Notes under the pieces: generated by a model
Databases searched by the model: none
Told to the model about the DNA's origin: nothing
Seen by the model: the letters and a program-made list of their open reading frames with translations, nothing else
DNA from: CAZSMK01 sp964608095
GTDB taxonomy: Bacteria; Sumerlaeota; Sumerlaeia; MWCT01; JAGHBZ01
Direction of reading: 5' to 3'
Assembly (NCBI GenBank): GCA_964608095.1
Contig: CAZSMK010000011.1
Location: 120,516 to 184,515, forward strand
Length of the DNA: 64,000 bases
Made by a program: the position numbers and the translations under genes
Shown: piece by piece, positions 8,070 through 17,512 of the stretch
How the letters are laid out: each line of letters begins with the position of its first letter
Numbering within the stretch: the first letter of the stretch is position 1

Positions 8070-10466
8070 TCACTTCCTACCCTGTTTCTTCTCTTCCTCT
8101 GCTACACTCTTGATAACACTCATCACGCTGTCAGGATTCAGGGAGATAGAATCAATACCGCTACGCACTAAGAACGCAGCAAAATCAGGGTGGTCGCTTG
8201 GCGCTTGCCCGCATATTCCCACCTTGGTATTGTTCTCATGCGCGGTCTTTATCAACATTCTAATCATTCGTTTCACTGCCTCATTACGCTCATCAAACAA
8301 ATGGGAGAGCATGTCGGAATCACGGTCAACACCCAATACAAGCTGAGTGAGATCGTTAGTCCCGATAGAAAAACCATCAAAGCGTTTGGCAAATTGTTCG
8401 GCGAGTATTACATTTGAAGGAATTTCACACATTACGTAAACCTCGAGGTCGTCCTGACCGCGTTCGAGCCCGTTCTCTTTCATAACTTCAAGGACTTCGT
8501 CTGCTTCTTCAACAGTACGGCAGAAAGGAATCATGACGACCACATTTTTGAATCCCATCTTGTTGCGGACTCGCTCAATTGCATGGCACTCGAGTGCGAA
8601 TCCTTCGCGGTATTTCTCTCCATAATAACGCGAAGCGCCTCGCCAGCCAAGCATAGGATTATTTTCTTTCGGTTCAAAATATTCTCCACCGATCAAGTCT
8701 GCATACTCATTAGTTTTAAAATCACTCATCCTGACAATGACGGGTTCCGGATAATTGGATGCGCCTATTCGACCGATGCCACGTGAAAGTCTGTCCACAA
8801 AATATTCCGTTTTGTCGTCATACATTTTTGTTAATTCTTTGATCTGCTTCTGTGCTTTTTTATCTTCAACTCGATCGAAATGTATCAGGGCAAGTGGATG
8901 TACTTTGATGATATTGTTGATTATGAACTCCATACGAGCAAGACCAATCCATCGAGAAGGAAGCATCCACCAGCGAAACGATGCCGCTGGACTGGCTATA
9001 TTCATCATAATTCGCGTCTTCGTTTTCGGAATCTTCTCCAGACTTATCTCAGAAGTCTCATATTCGAGAATGCCATCGTACACATATCCGATATCGCCCT
9101 CAGCGCACGACATCGTGATCTCCTGTCCGTCTTTGACAACTTCTGTCGCTTCTCCTGTGCCAACAATTGCAGGAATGCCCAGTTCACGGCTTACAATTGC
9201 TGCGTGTGAGGTTCGACCTCCATGGTCGGTAATAATACCGCTCGAACGTTTCATAATCGACACCCAATCGGGATCGGTCATGCCGGTTATCAATATCGAA
9301 CCGTCTTCGAATTGATCGATGTCCTCGGCATCTTTTATCACGTTTGCTTTGCCCGTTGAAATCGATTGTCCAATGGCTAAGCCTTCGAGTATCCGTTCGC
9401 CTTTCTCTTTTAGCGTATATGATTTGAATAATTCCTTTGCCTTTTGTGATTGAACGGTTTCCGGTCTGGCTTGCACAATAAACAACTCACCAGAAATCCC
9501 GTCTTTCGCCCACTCTATATCCATGGGCTTTTCATAATGGTCTTCTATAAGTTTTGCCCAGCGGGCTAATTGGACTATCTCGTCATCGTTCAGGGCATAG
9601 GAGATGCGTTCCTGGCTGGTTGTGTCTACATTCTTCGTGCTCTTTGTACCACCTCTTGTGTAGACCATTTTCTTTTCTTTCCCCCCGATCTCTTTTTCAA
9701 CAATCGGTTTGTATTCATCCTTGTCGAGAAAGGCTTTGAACACCATATACTCATCCGGCGTAATAGAACCTTGAACCACATTCTCTCCCAGTCCCCACGC
9801 TGCATTGATTACGACAACATCCGGGAAACCTGTTTCCGTATCGATCGAGAACATGACTCCGGCACAGCCCTTGTCGGATCTGACCATTTTTTGCACACCG
9901 ACCTAAAGAGCGACTTTCAAGTGTTCAAATCCTTTTTCTTCCCGGTAGACGATAGCCCGATCGGTAAAAAGTGAGGCAAAACATCGCTGAGACGCCTCAA
10001 GGACTTCATCCTCGCCCTGGATATTCAAAAAGGTTTCCTGTTGCCCGGCAAAACTCGCTTCCGGTAAATCCTCCGCCGTCGCACTGCTCCTCACCGCTAC
10101 ATCCAGTTCGTCCGTATCGTTTCGCTTGCAGAGTTCCCGGTATGCTTCCTTGATCTCTTGCTGGATGTCTTCAGGAAATTCGGATTTATTGAACAGCCGC
10201 CTGATCTTTTTGCCCGTCTTTTCCAACGATTCTTTCCCCTTCTTCCATTCATCCAGGGCATCATGCAATTTCTCTTCAATATCGTTATGTGCAACAAACT
10301 TCCTGTATGCCACGGCAGTGGTGGCAAACCCGCCGGGAACACGAATACCCTTCTCTTTCAAGGTATGTATCATCTCGCCCAGAGAAGCATTCTTTCCTCC
10401 TACCGTCTTTACATCATCAGACCTCAAATCCTCAAACCATCGTATATACTCCTTTTTTTCTGCCAT
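8070..10466 (-). pseudogene. ppsA: Phosphoenolpyruvate synthase interrupted by an in-frame amber codon
   Basis: The full span is 799 codons including stops, matching the usual length of about 790 residues. The N-terminal ATP-grasp portion (10466 down to 9906) runs through GGKNASLGEM and ATAEDLPEASFAGQQETFLN to KGFEHLKVAL. TAG follows at 9905-9903, and the same frame continues VGVQKMVRSD with the rest of the ATP-binding domain. Next comes the phosphohistidine domain GIITDHGGRTSHAAIVSRELGIPAIVG and the PEP-binding barrel (IGTNDLTQLVLGVDRDS). A serine is usual at this point in the family, and a single base change TCG to TAG would explain it. The start has GGGAG upstream. The options are a decayed gene, a base error, or readthrough. 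The enzyme makes PEP from pyruvate, ATP and water for gluconeogenesis. Confidence 0.85.
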
Positions 10467-10500
10467 ATAGAATCTCCCGTCTTCTATGGTTTCTTGAATA

Positions 10501-11502
10501 TTACCCTACTGTATTCTGCGGCTTTCCTGCAATAAACGATCTTATATTTTCCGCCGTGGTTTTTAAAATCCTCCCAATCGCCTCTCGAGTATAAAAGGCG
10601 CTGTGCGGTGTGATAAAGACATTCCTGAGTCGAAGAAGTACATGATCAGCAAGGAGTGTTTCCAGATCGTGTTCCTTTTGATAAATCGATCGTATAAGCT
10701 CTGCTTCTTCACGAATCAAAGGCTCATTGGGCAAGACATCAAGACCAACCGCACGAACCTTTTCATCCGCTATTGCATTCATCAACGCTCTGGTATCAAC
10801 AATATTTCCACGTGCCGTGTTTATAAAAACAACGTCTTTTTTCATCTTGGCAAATTCATCGTCGGAAATTAAATGATGTGTCCCCTTGTTGTATGGAACA
10901 TGTAATGTGATTACATCAGCGTGTGATAAAAGCTCGTCCATAAATACATAGGCAAATCCCAGGGATGATGCCATCTCTTTATCTGGCTTAATATCATAGG
11001 CAATGATTTCCATACCGAAGCCATGGGCAATTTTGATAACGCATTGCCCTATGGATCCCGTCCCTATAACACCAAGCGTCTTTCCCTTGAGATCAAATCC
11101 TTTTAATCCCTTGAGCGAAAAATCACCTCTTCTCGTTCGGTCTACAGCATCGACAAGTTTATGACTGATCATGAGCAAAAGTCCAAAGACGTGTTCTGCA
11201 ACGGTATTATCGCCGTAAGTCGGAACATTTGAAACAATTATACCGTGTTGTGAACAAAAATCCGTGTCGATATGGTCGTAACCGGTAGACCTTGTTGCGA
11301 TTAACTTCAAATCCTCGAATTGACTCAATATCTCCTCGTTGAGCTCGGAATATATAAAAGTAGATATTATTTGAGCATCCTTATATTGAGCCACATTCGC
11401 CATGCTTAATGCTTCATGACTATAAGTCACTTCATGATTAGCCTTCAAATCTTCACACATTTCACATTCCCACTCTTCAATTTCAAAAAAGAGGATTTTC
11501 AT
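10501..11502 (-). CDS. D-2-hydroxyacid dehydrogenase (D-lactate dehydrogenase-like)
   Basis: 333 residues. The NAD-binding Rossmann motif GVIGTGSIG is near residue 145. The substrate/catalytic positions are R in NTARGNIVD, E in PNEPLI and H in TPHSAFYT. The N-terminal lobe KILFFEIEEWECE and the TRSTGYDHID segment are closest in feel to fermentative D-lactate dehydrogenases (LdhA) rather than phosphoglycerate dehydrogenases. It reduces pyruvate to D-lactate with NADH. GGAGGG lies 6 nt before the ATG. It is followed directly by ppsA, so both genes act on pyruvate. Confidence 0.85.
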   Translation of the reverse strand: MKILFFEIEEWECEMCEDLKANHEVTYSHEALSMANVAQYKDAQIISTFIYSELNEEILSQFEDLKLIATRSTGYDHIDTDFCSQHGIIVSNVPTYGDNTVAEHVFGLLLMISHKLVDAVDRTRRGDFSLKGLKGFDLKGKTLGVIGTGSIGQCVIKIAHGFGMEIIAYDIKPDKEMASSLGFAYVFMDELLSHADVITLHVPYNKGTHHLISDDEFAKMKKDVVFINTARGNIVDTRALMNAIADEKVRAVGLDVLPNEPLIREEAELIRSIYQKEHDLETLLADHVLLRLRNVFITPHSAFYTREAIGRILKTTAENIRSFIAGKPQNTVG

Positions 11503-11572
11503 AGTATCCCTCCGATCTTTTTCCCCTAAAGGTTATTCCACTATTTATATAAGGTATGCGAGAGATGAACGT

Positions 11573-12148
11573 TTATTGAGAAAATTTTCTGTAATCGTTT
11601 ACGAGATTTGCATTGCACTTTGGACATTTAAGATCGCGACACGAAGCGCCTTTCGCCTCTATAACTTCACCACAAAAAGGACAAATACATATATGTCCGG
11701 GATCTGGCTCGATATCGCGGGGTTGCCCTCTGCCTATCCCCTCCCCCGGCTTGGGCTCTTCAGGGGATGACGTCGAAGGACTGCCGGCTCCTTGATACAT
11801 TCCCACTTCAGGTCCAATTCGCAATGTCAACTCATCTGCATTATATCTATCAATCGCATCCTGCACAGTACCGGCATGGATATCAAATACCCGTATACCT
11901 CCCGCTCCCAGGATATCTCCCGCTGATGGCTCTATATCCCCGCCTATTAATGCCTCTACTTCCTTGTCAACGATAAGTCGCGCTGCCTCTTTCTCGCCAT
12001 CTTCCGGATTCTCGACCGCTGGATTGTCTATAACCTCTTCTACCCTATTGGTTTCAGTATTATACACAATGAAAAATTTACAGTGGCTAAACCTTTCATC
12101 TACTTCTGAATCCAATTGTTCGCCTTTTGATGTGATTATTATTTTCAT
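11573..12148 (-). CDS. NifX/NifB-like dinitrogenase cofactor domain protein with C-terminal zinc ribbon
   Basis: 191 residues. Residues 1-115 form a Nif cofactor-biosynthesis (NifX/NifY/NafY) fold: MKIIITSKGEQLDSEVDERFSHCKFFIVY opening, then ALIGGDIEPSAGDILGAGGIRVF. Such domains bind Fe-Mo or Fe-S cofactor precursors, and in non-fixers occur as orphan metal-handling proteins. A proline/serine-rich linker (about 118-145) leads to a zinc ribbon with CPFC and CPKC pairs (about 154-182). No nitrogenase gene is in the window. The GAGAGG ribosome-binding site precedes the ATG. The function in this organism is unknown; metal sensing or insertion is plausible. Confidence 0.75.
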   Translation of the reverse strand: MKIIITSKGEQLDSEVDERFSHCKFFIVYNTETNRVEEVIDNPAVENPEDGEKEAARLIVDKEVEALIGGDIEPSAGDILGAGGIRVFDIHAGTVQDAIDRYNADELTLRIGPEVGMYQGAGSPSTSSPEEPKPGEGIGRGQPRDIEPDPGHICICPFCGEVIEAKGASCRDLKCPKCNANLVNDYRKFSQ

Positions 12149-12233
12149 GAGTCATAACCTCTCTTCTTTCATCATTACACCTTTCTTACATTTAATCATG
12201 TTCTCGGATTCTTTTTCAACAGTATTATGAACC

Positions 12234-12671
12234 TTATTTAATCTCTATTTTTCTTCCCTCCTTTTCTTCTTTCTTCGGTATCTTTAAAGTCAAAACGCCA
12301 TCCTCTAAGGTCGCTTTTATGTTTGATTCATCGACCTCACTTGGTAAACGTAAAGAGCGTTTTACCTTTAACGTCTTCCGTTCCGAGACTTGTTTTTTAC
12401 CTTTTGTCTCCCCGGGTTCACGTTGGGCGGAAATCTCCACCATCCCCTTACTCAAAGTAACATCGATTTCATCTTTTTTGAATCCGGGTAATTCCGCTTC
12501 TACTATAATGAACCCTTCATCCTCGTACATATCAACCGGATAGACGCCGGTTAATTCAGTTTCCGAAACATCGTCTCCCCATAACCAATGCGCGATATTA
12601 TCCAGTTCACGGCGCATAAGTCCTAAACGGTTTTCCCAGAATTCTCGTCTTGATATGGGGTCTGGTAACAT
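12234..12671 (-). CDS. Hsp20/alpha-crystallin small heat-shock protein
   Basis: 145 residues. The alpha-crystallin domain covers about 45-135: VDMYEDEGFIIVEAELPGFKKDEIDVTL, then the SLRLPSEVDESNIKATLEDGVLTLKIPKKE signature. The C-terminal I-x-I-type tail (KIEIK) is present. It is an ATP-independent holdase that binds unfolding proteins. A strong AAGGAGG lies upstream of the ATG. It sits in a group of stress-type genes (NifX-like, membrane protein, BON protein) on the same strand. Confidence 0.93.
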   Translation of the reverse strand: MLPDPISRREFWENRLGLMRRELDNIAHWLWGDDVSETELTGVYPVDMYEDEGFIIVEAELPGFKKDEIDVTLSKGMVEISAQREPGETKGKKQVSERKTLKVKRSLRLPSEVDESNIKATLEDGVLTLKIPKKEEKEGRKIEIK

Positions 12672-12735
12672 TGTTATTACCTCCTTTTTATTTTTTCTTA
12701 TATCAACCTGAATATAGTGATCTCAGAATGTCTAA

Positions 12736-13134
12736 TCACCTGAACCACACATACCGTGCAATAATGGCAGCAATTAAGAAAATTACTAAAATCCAGAAGA
12801 ATATGCCGAACACGGTAGCTGCTACTTCTTCGGTCTCGAGTTGTTCTTGACCTTTCCTTTCTGCTCGACGTACTTCCTCCGGTACCACCGCCGCCAGAAG
12901 AAGGATGAATATCACAGCCATAAAGAAGAACGGCAACCAGTATCCCCCCACTAACGCCGGTCCAAAAGGCGTAATCCATATACCGCCCGCCCAGATAAGG
13001 AGCAGAAACAGAATGAATAAAAAGATTGCGTCTGACATAGGTGATACAGGTCGTCTCCATCCAATCGCCGTCATAAGAATAATTAGAGCGATGATGGCGA
13101 AAAAAAGTGCGAAAATAAAATCGACGATTACCAT
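12736..13134 (-). CDS. Small polytopic membrane protein, function unknown
   Basis: 132 residues from the ATG at 13134, chosen because AAGGAG lies 8 nt upstream; a longer frame upstream has no such signal. Four hydrophobic segments can be seen, at about 3-22, 36-58, 62-82 and 108-128. A short acidic/basic cytoplasmic-type loop (EEVRRAERKGQEQLETEEV) separates the third and fourth. I do not recognise a named family. It lies between hsp20 and the BON-domain gene, so a stress or envelope role is only contextual. Confidence 0.65.
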   Translation of the reverse strand: MVIVDFIFALFFAIIALIILMTAIGWRRPVSPMSDAIFLFILFLLLIWAGGIWITPFGPALVGGYWLPFFFMAVIFILLLAAVVPEEVRRAERKGQEQLETEEVAATVFGIFFWILVIFLIAAIIARYVWFR

Positions 13135-13267
13135 TTGTTTTCTCCTTAAAAAAAGATGTGGGAGCAGACAAATTTCTTCACAATCCTCTGCTACTTTCAT
13201 GTCTGCTCCCGCTTATCTCTCCATCACTCACACAACCACGTAAAGGATCTCTTAAAGAGCAAAACTA

Positions 13268-14122
13268 TCAATATGCATAAGGAGGATAAGAGCGATAACT
13301 GGTACTGAAATAATCACCCTGATATGGTCCTTCGTAGAAATATGTTTCCGGTGGTCTGCCAAAACTATAGACGACGTCGAGTTTATTCTCAACGGATCGA
13401 GCGCCACCTTCAAACGCATTCTTGACGGCAAGAGCCGCTTCATAGCGTGTATCAACTTCACCGGTTAATGTCACGTTGCCATTATCAACCTGTACATTAA
13501 CGTCATCGCCGTCAACAAGGGCGCTCCAGAAAAACTGGCTTTCAATATCTTCTTTTATTTCCCAATCCGGTTTACGCGTCCACACATAGTCAATAATGAT
13601 ATTATTCTTAATATCAACAACACCGGGCTGCCGCGATGTCACATCTTCTGCCCGTTCTTTCTCAAAGTAAGAGTTAACGCGTCCGTTCAAATAGACAACA
13701 CCATTAACTACAGTAACCGCTATCTGATATGTATCGACCACCAAATCGAAATCCAAGGCGTTGCGGACAATATTGGCAATCTCTGCATCACTGTAAATAG
13801 TTGTCGGCCTTACCTTGATATGATTATTAACTACTGAGCGAACTCCCCTCATTGATTCAGCAATTCGTTCCGCTCTCTCTTTCGCCAACAGATTGTTTAC
13901 AGTTCCTGTAAGCGTTACAATGCCGTCATCGACGTTTATCTCTATCTTCTGTGCACCAACATTTTCATCAAGAATAAGATCGGTGTCGAGTGCTATCCTG
14001 ATTTCTTTATCCGACAACTCCTCTTCCTGGGCTATAGCAGAAGGATACAAACCTATACACAGGAAAAGAAAAATGGAGAGATACATCAGGGCTGTGATGT
14101 GTTCCTTTTCTGAGTTCCCCAT
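13268..14122 (-). CDS. Periplasmic BON-domain protein (OsmY-like)
   Basis: 284 residues. An N-terminal signal peptide (hydrophobic YLSIFLFLCIGLYPSAIA, cleavage after AIA-Q) is followed by three BON domains at about 40-105, 113-178 and 190-252. Each carries the hallmark pair of a degenerate 'D-G-x-V-x-L-x-G-x-V' strand (DGIVTLTGTV; NGVVYLNGRV; NGNVTLTGEV). The C-terminus is tyrosine/proline rich. BON domains bind phospholipid surfaces and shield the envelope during osmotic stress. The best Shine-Dalgarno (AAGGAGG) is about 25 nt upstream of this ATG, so the exact start is uncertain; M13 is an alternative. Confidence 0.85.
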   Translation of the reverse strand: MGNSEKEHITALMYLSIFLFLCIGLYPSAIAQEEELSDKEIRIALDTDLILDENVGAQKIEINVDDGIVTLTGTVNNLLAKERAERIAESMRGVRSVVNNHIKVRPTTIYSDAEIANIVRNALDFDLVVDTYQIAVTVVNGVVYLNGRVNSYFEKERAEDVTSRQPGVVDIKNNIIIDYVWTRKPDWEIKEDIESQFFWSALVDGDDVNVQVDNGNVTLTGEVDTRYEAALAVKNAFEGGARSVENKLDVVYSFGRPPETYFYEGPYQGDYFSTSYRSYPPYAY

Positions 14123-14418
14123 TTTTACTATCCCGTTATTAATACATTCCTCCTTTTTTTTAATATTTTCATCTTGTACTTAAAGCGTTATCCTTATATT
14201 ATTTGTTTTTAATGCTTACTTATGTTCTTTCCACATTATCGAATGAAATGAAAAAACCATCAATGTTCTGAATCCCCTATTTGGTGACTTTTTTCTACAT
14301 AAGAAATAGAGAAGAAAAAAGAACGGTATCTTACTTGACACACTGTTAAAAATTATTTATTAAAGAAGAATATATTCTGGAACTACCGGCGGTATAATTT
14401 TTTAAAGAGTGAATATGC
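14123..14418. other. Divergent intergenic region between BON gene and response regulator
   Basis: 296 bp, AT rich. It holds the AAGGAGG leader of the BON gene on the minus strand and a sigma70-like promoter candidate for the plus-strand regulator. No RNA gene or repeat was seen. Confidence 0.5.
14335..14363 (+). promoter_or_regulatory. Candidate sigma70-type promoter for the regulator/kinase pair
   Basis: TTGACA at 14335-14340 and TATTAA at 14358-14363 are separated by 17 bp, about 55 bp before the ATG of the response regulator. The -35 box is perfect; the -10 box is imperfect. Confidence 0.4.
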
Positions 14419-15180
14419 ATGCCATATAACATCCTTTTAGTTGATGATGATAAAACATTCAGAGAGGAGTTCGCTGAAGCGCTCTACGATTATAAAATAT
14501 ATCAGGCGGCGAATGGTGAAGAAGCTCTGAAGCATTTGGAACACCCAAACGAAATAGATGTCGTACTTTTAGATGTGAAGATGCCGGGATTATCCGGGAC
14601 GCAAGTATTGAAAAAAATGAAAGAATTGAATCCCAACCTTGGTGTTATTATGCTTACCGGCTATGGCTCGAAGGAGGTCGTAATAGAAGCCCTCAAGGGC
14701 GATGCCGACGATTATATTGAAAAGCCTCTCGATGTCGAAAAAACCAAATCCATAATCGAAAAGGTTTTATTGGACAAAGGAGTGAAGATAGATATTCGTG
14801 ATGCTGATTTGCAGGATAAGATTCAACGGGTGAAGCAATTTGCCGAACGTAACTATGACAAAAAAGTATCTCTTGAAGAAGCCGCCTCGATAGTGTGCGT
14901 AAGCCCCAAATATCTGAGCAGGATTTTCAAGGAAAAAACAGGATTAGGTTTCAGTAAGTATAAACTGGAAGTAAAAATTGAAAAGGCAAAAGAGATTCTT
15001 GAAAAGACAGGCTATAGTATCGAACAGGTATCGGAGAAGCTGGGGTATGAAAATACCGCATCCTTTATACGTATTTTCAAGAAATTAACAGGATTTACTC
15101 CACATGAATATCGAACCAGGAAAAAAGCCGCGTTTTCGCAAGGAAGAAAACCAATCCCTGGTAAATCACGACGGATCTAA
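14419..15180 (+). CDS. Response regulator with AraC-type DNA-binding domain
   Basis: 253 residues. The receiver domain covers 1-120, with acidic pocket D9-D11, phospho-acceptor D52 (LLDVKMPG), T80 and K102. The output domain (about 135-238) is an AraC/XylS double helix-turn-helix: SLEEAASIVCVSPKYLSRIFKE, then IEQVSEKLGYENTASFIRIFKKLTGFTPHEYR. It is probably phosphorylated by the kinase encoded 38 bp downstream and acts as a dimeric transcription regulator. The basic C-terminal tail (KKAAFSQGRKPIPGKSRR) is an add-on. Targets cannot be read from the sequence. Confidence 0.92.
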   Translation: MPYNILLVDDDKTFREEFAEALYDYKIYQAANGEEALKHLEHPNEIDVVLLDVKMPGLSGTQVLKKMKELNPNLGVIMLTGYGSKEVVIEALKGDADDYIEKPLDVEKTKSIIEKVLLDKGVKIDIRDADLQDKIQRVKQFAERNYDKKVSLEEAASIVCVSPKYLSRIFKEKTGLGFSKYKLEVKIEKAKEILEKTGYSIEQVSEKLGYENTASFIRIFKKLTGFTPHEYRTRKKAAFSQGRKPIPGKSRRI

Positions 15181-15218
15181 AATGTAATTACAATACTATG
15201 TATACAACTGATTTATAA

Positions 15219-16814
15219 ATGCCTGAGAGATTGAAAAAAGTACGTACTCCCATAAATGAATCGGCGCAACCTGTGCATGCCCTTTCTTTGATAGATCATT
15301 TAGAAATACCTGTACTGGTCATAAACCCTGCGCTTAAAATAATAAAAGCAAATAATGCCTTTTATCAAACATTCAACATCGACTGGAAAAAGGGAGCGAA
15401 GCAATCCTTATTAAAACTCGGCGATGGACAGTTTGCTAAGCCTCAGTTGAGAGACCATTTCAAACGCCTCTTCTCAAAAATGCCATCAAAGGAATATTTT
15501 GAATTCCGGGTCAACATTCCCGAGATCGGTCAACGATCGTTTTTGCTCTATTCACAATCAGCACAGGATATTACACAAACCGGAGAATCCCTTATTTACA
15601 TTAGTTTCCACGATATTACCGAACGTTTAAAAATAGAATCTGTTTTTCAAAAAATTCAAACCGAACTCAGACTACAACCAGATGTCGCTGCGACAGAAAT
15701 ATTTGAAAGGCTTCATAATATCAGGGAAGACCTGGCTCGCCTCCGCGAAGCACATGATATCCTTGAGCAGTTCTTCTCAAACACCCAAATCCTGATAGCA
15801 TACCTGGATACCGATTTCAACTTCATACGGGTGAATAACGCCTATGCAAATGCAGATAAAAAATCACCCGACTTTTTCACCGGCAAGAACCATTTCGATC
15901 TCTATCCCCATGAAGAAAACAAACGTATTTTCCATCAAGTATTAAAAACCGGAACTCCTTATTCATGTTACGCAAAACCCTTTGTCTATCCGAATGATAA
16001 AAAGAAAACCATAACTTACTGGGACTGGAGCCTGCAGCCGGTTAAAAACAAAGCCGGAGAGGTCGAGGGCTTGCTTTTATCTATTATTGACGCGACTGAA
16101 CGTAAAAATGCAGAATTGGAACTTTTAAATACACAAAACGATCTTGCAAAGGCAAAACGTCTCTCGGATCTCGGTACCTTAGCCGCCACCATTGCTCACG
16201 AACTTCGGAATCCCCTCAGCGTTATCCGCACAGCTACCTATAATATAAAACAAAAGAGCAAGAAATCTTCCCTATCGAAACACCTCGATAATATAGATAA
16301 AAAGACAGAGGAGAGTATCAAGATTATAAACAATATTCTCTCCTATTCTCGAATTAAAATGCCCCAATGCAAGAACATTTCTCTCTCTAAACTTTTAGTG
16401 GAATCTATCAATGCTGTTAAATCTGCATTTCCCGATAAGAAGATCGTGATTGAAAAAAACTTTTCTTCATTGAAAAGAACAAAAACAAAAGCAGACCCTA
16501 TTCAGCTGGCTGAAGTGTTCACCAATGTCTTGAATAACGCCTTTGAAGCCATTAAATCAAAGGAAGGCAAAATTACAGTTGCCGGGGGGAATCATAATGG
16601 AAATTTGATAATATCCTTCACGGATACAGGTATAGGTATAGATCGGGATAAAATCAAGAACCTGTTTACCCCTTTCTTTACCACCAAAATCCGCGGTACC
16701 GGTCTCGGATTATGCATCTGTAGAGAGATTGTAGAACTTCATAACGGCGCTATAACAATTAAAAGCAAAAAAGGCAAGGGAACCATTGTAACAATCTCCT
16801 TGCCCCAAAACTGA
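15219..16814 (+). CDS. PAS-domain sensor histidine kinase
   Basis: 531 residues with no transmembrane segment, so a soluble sensor. PAS-like domains lie at about 22-140 and 185-300 (FSNTQILIAYLDTDFNFIRVNNAYA). The HisKA helix has phospho-acceptor H327 in AHELRNPLSVIRTA. The ATPase domain shows NVLNNAFEAI (N box), DTGIGI (G1), FFTTKIRGTGLGL (F/G2). It likely autophosphorylates and passes phosphate to the AraC-type regulator just upstream. The ligand of the PAS domains is unknown. Confidence 0.92.
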   Translation: MPERLKKVRTPINESAQPVHALSLIDHLEIPVLVINPALKIIKANNAFYQTFNIDWKKGAKQSLLKLGDGQFAKPQLRDHFKRLFSKMPSKEYFEFRVNIPEIGQRSFLLYSQSAQDITQTGESLIYISFHDITERLKIESVFQKIQTELRLQPDVAATEIFERLHNIREDLARLREAHDILEQFFSNTQILIAYLDTDFNFIRVNNAYANADKKSPDFFTGKNHFDLYPHEENKRIFHQVLKTGTPYSCYAKPFVYPNDKKKTITYWDWSLQPVKNKAGEVEGLLLSIIDATERKNAELELLNTQNDLAKAKRLSDLGTLAATIAHELRNPLSVIRTATYNIKQKSKKSSLSKHLDNIDKKTEESIKIINNILSYSRIKMPQCKNISLSKLLVESINAVKSAFPDKKIVIEKNFSSLKRTKTKADPIQLAEVFTNVLNNAFEAIKSKEGKITVAGGNHNGNLIISFTDTGIGIDRDKIKNLFTPFFTTKIRGTGLGLCICREIVELHNGAITIKSKKGKGTIVTISLPQN

Positions 16815-16899
16815 CAGTCATAGAAGCAAACCATCTTGAAAATTGTCTTCGCTCCAATTTCCTTCAGAACCTTTATGGGTAGAAAAAGGCATTAAAAAA

Positions 16900-16933
16900 G
16901 GGGAATCAGGAAATTGATTTCCCTCACTTTTTA
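16900..16933 (+). terminator. Rho-independent terminator after the histidine kinase
   Basis: GGGAATCA pairs with TGATTTCCC (one-base bulge) around a 6-nt loop, then CACTTTTT. It is placed about 85 bp after the kinase stop. Confidence 0.5.
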
Positions 16934-17028
16934 TGCAAATATATTTATTGTATAGCAATATTCGAGAATGAATGCTATCGATTTTCTCTAAAATATTTTA
17001 CAAGAAATAAGCAACATAACGGTTGTTC

Positions 17029-17430
17029 ATGACAATAGAAAATAAAATAATAATAATTGATGACGATATGGAATTGCTGGAGGAATTAAGTGAAACACTC
17101 TCAAGTGTAGGATACACTGTATTTCCCTTTAGCGACGATAAAGTCATAAATAAAATAGAGATGATTAAACCAGATGCCATACTTCTGGACTTGAAAATTC
17201 CCGGTAAAGATGGTTTCCAGATTCTCGAAGAGCTACGTAAAAAACCTGAGGGTAAGGACGTTCCCGTTATCATTATGACAGGTCATTACGAGCAGGATGA
17301 AATGCACGCCGCGGTCGAGCGCTTGAATATTTTTCGATGCCTTTTAAAGCCACTTTACCCGCCTGAGATTATTGCACTTTTGGAAGATGCTATTGAGGGA
17401 ACGGAAAAAGATTGGAAAATAGATATGTAA
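17029..17430 (+). CDS. Stand-alone response-regulator receiver protein
   Basis: 133 residues, a single CheY-like receiver: D11-D13 pocket, phospho-acceptor D54 (LLDLKIPG), T in IIMTGH (about 84) and K in LLKPLYPPE. There is no output domain. I use ATG 17029 over the in-frame TTG at 17023; neither has a good Shine-Dalgarno. It lies after the terminator of the kinase gene, so it is a separate transcript and may serve an unlinked kinase. Confidence 0.85.
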   Translation: MTIENKIIIIDDDMELLEELSETLSSVGYTVFPFSDDKVINKIEMIKPDAILLDLKIPGKDGFQILEELRKKPEGKDVPVIIMTGHYEQDEMHAAVERLNIFRCLLKPLYPPEIIALLEDAIEGTEKDWKIDM

Positions 17431-17512
17431 TTTTTTTCGACAACAAGACGATAAAAAAGTGTTTATCCTTTTATTTATCGCATAACTTTATTGGAAAGAG
17501 GAGGAAAATACA

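Noticed and set aside
9897..9905. Pyrrolysine or TAG recoding
   Set aside because: TAG ends several ordinary genes here, and no pyl gene or suppressor tRNA is visible in the window.
9903..10466. Separate N-terminal PEP-synthase subunit gene (two-subunit enzyme)
   Set aside because: Both parts share one frame with only a TAG between them, total length matches a single PpsA, and the second part has no ribosome-binding site.
12698..13171. Overlapping 157-codon frame across the small membrane protein gene
   Set aside because: Composition is unlike a membrane or soluble protein, and the other frame has AAGGAG and four clear transmembrane segments.
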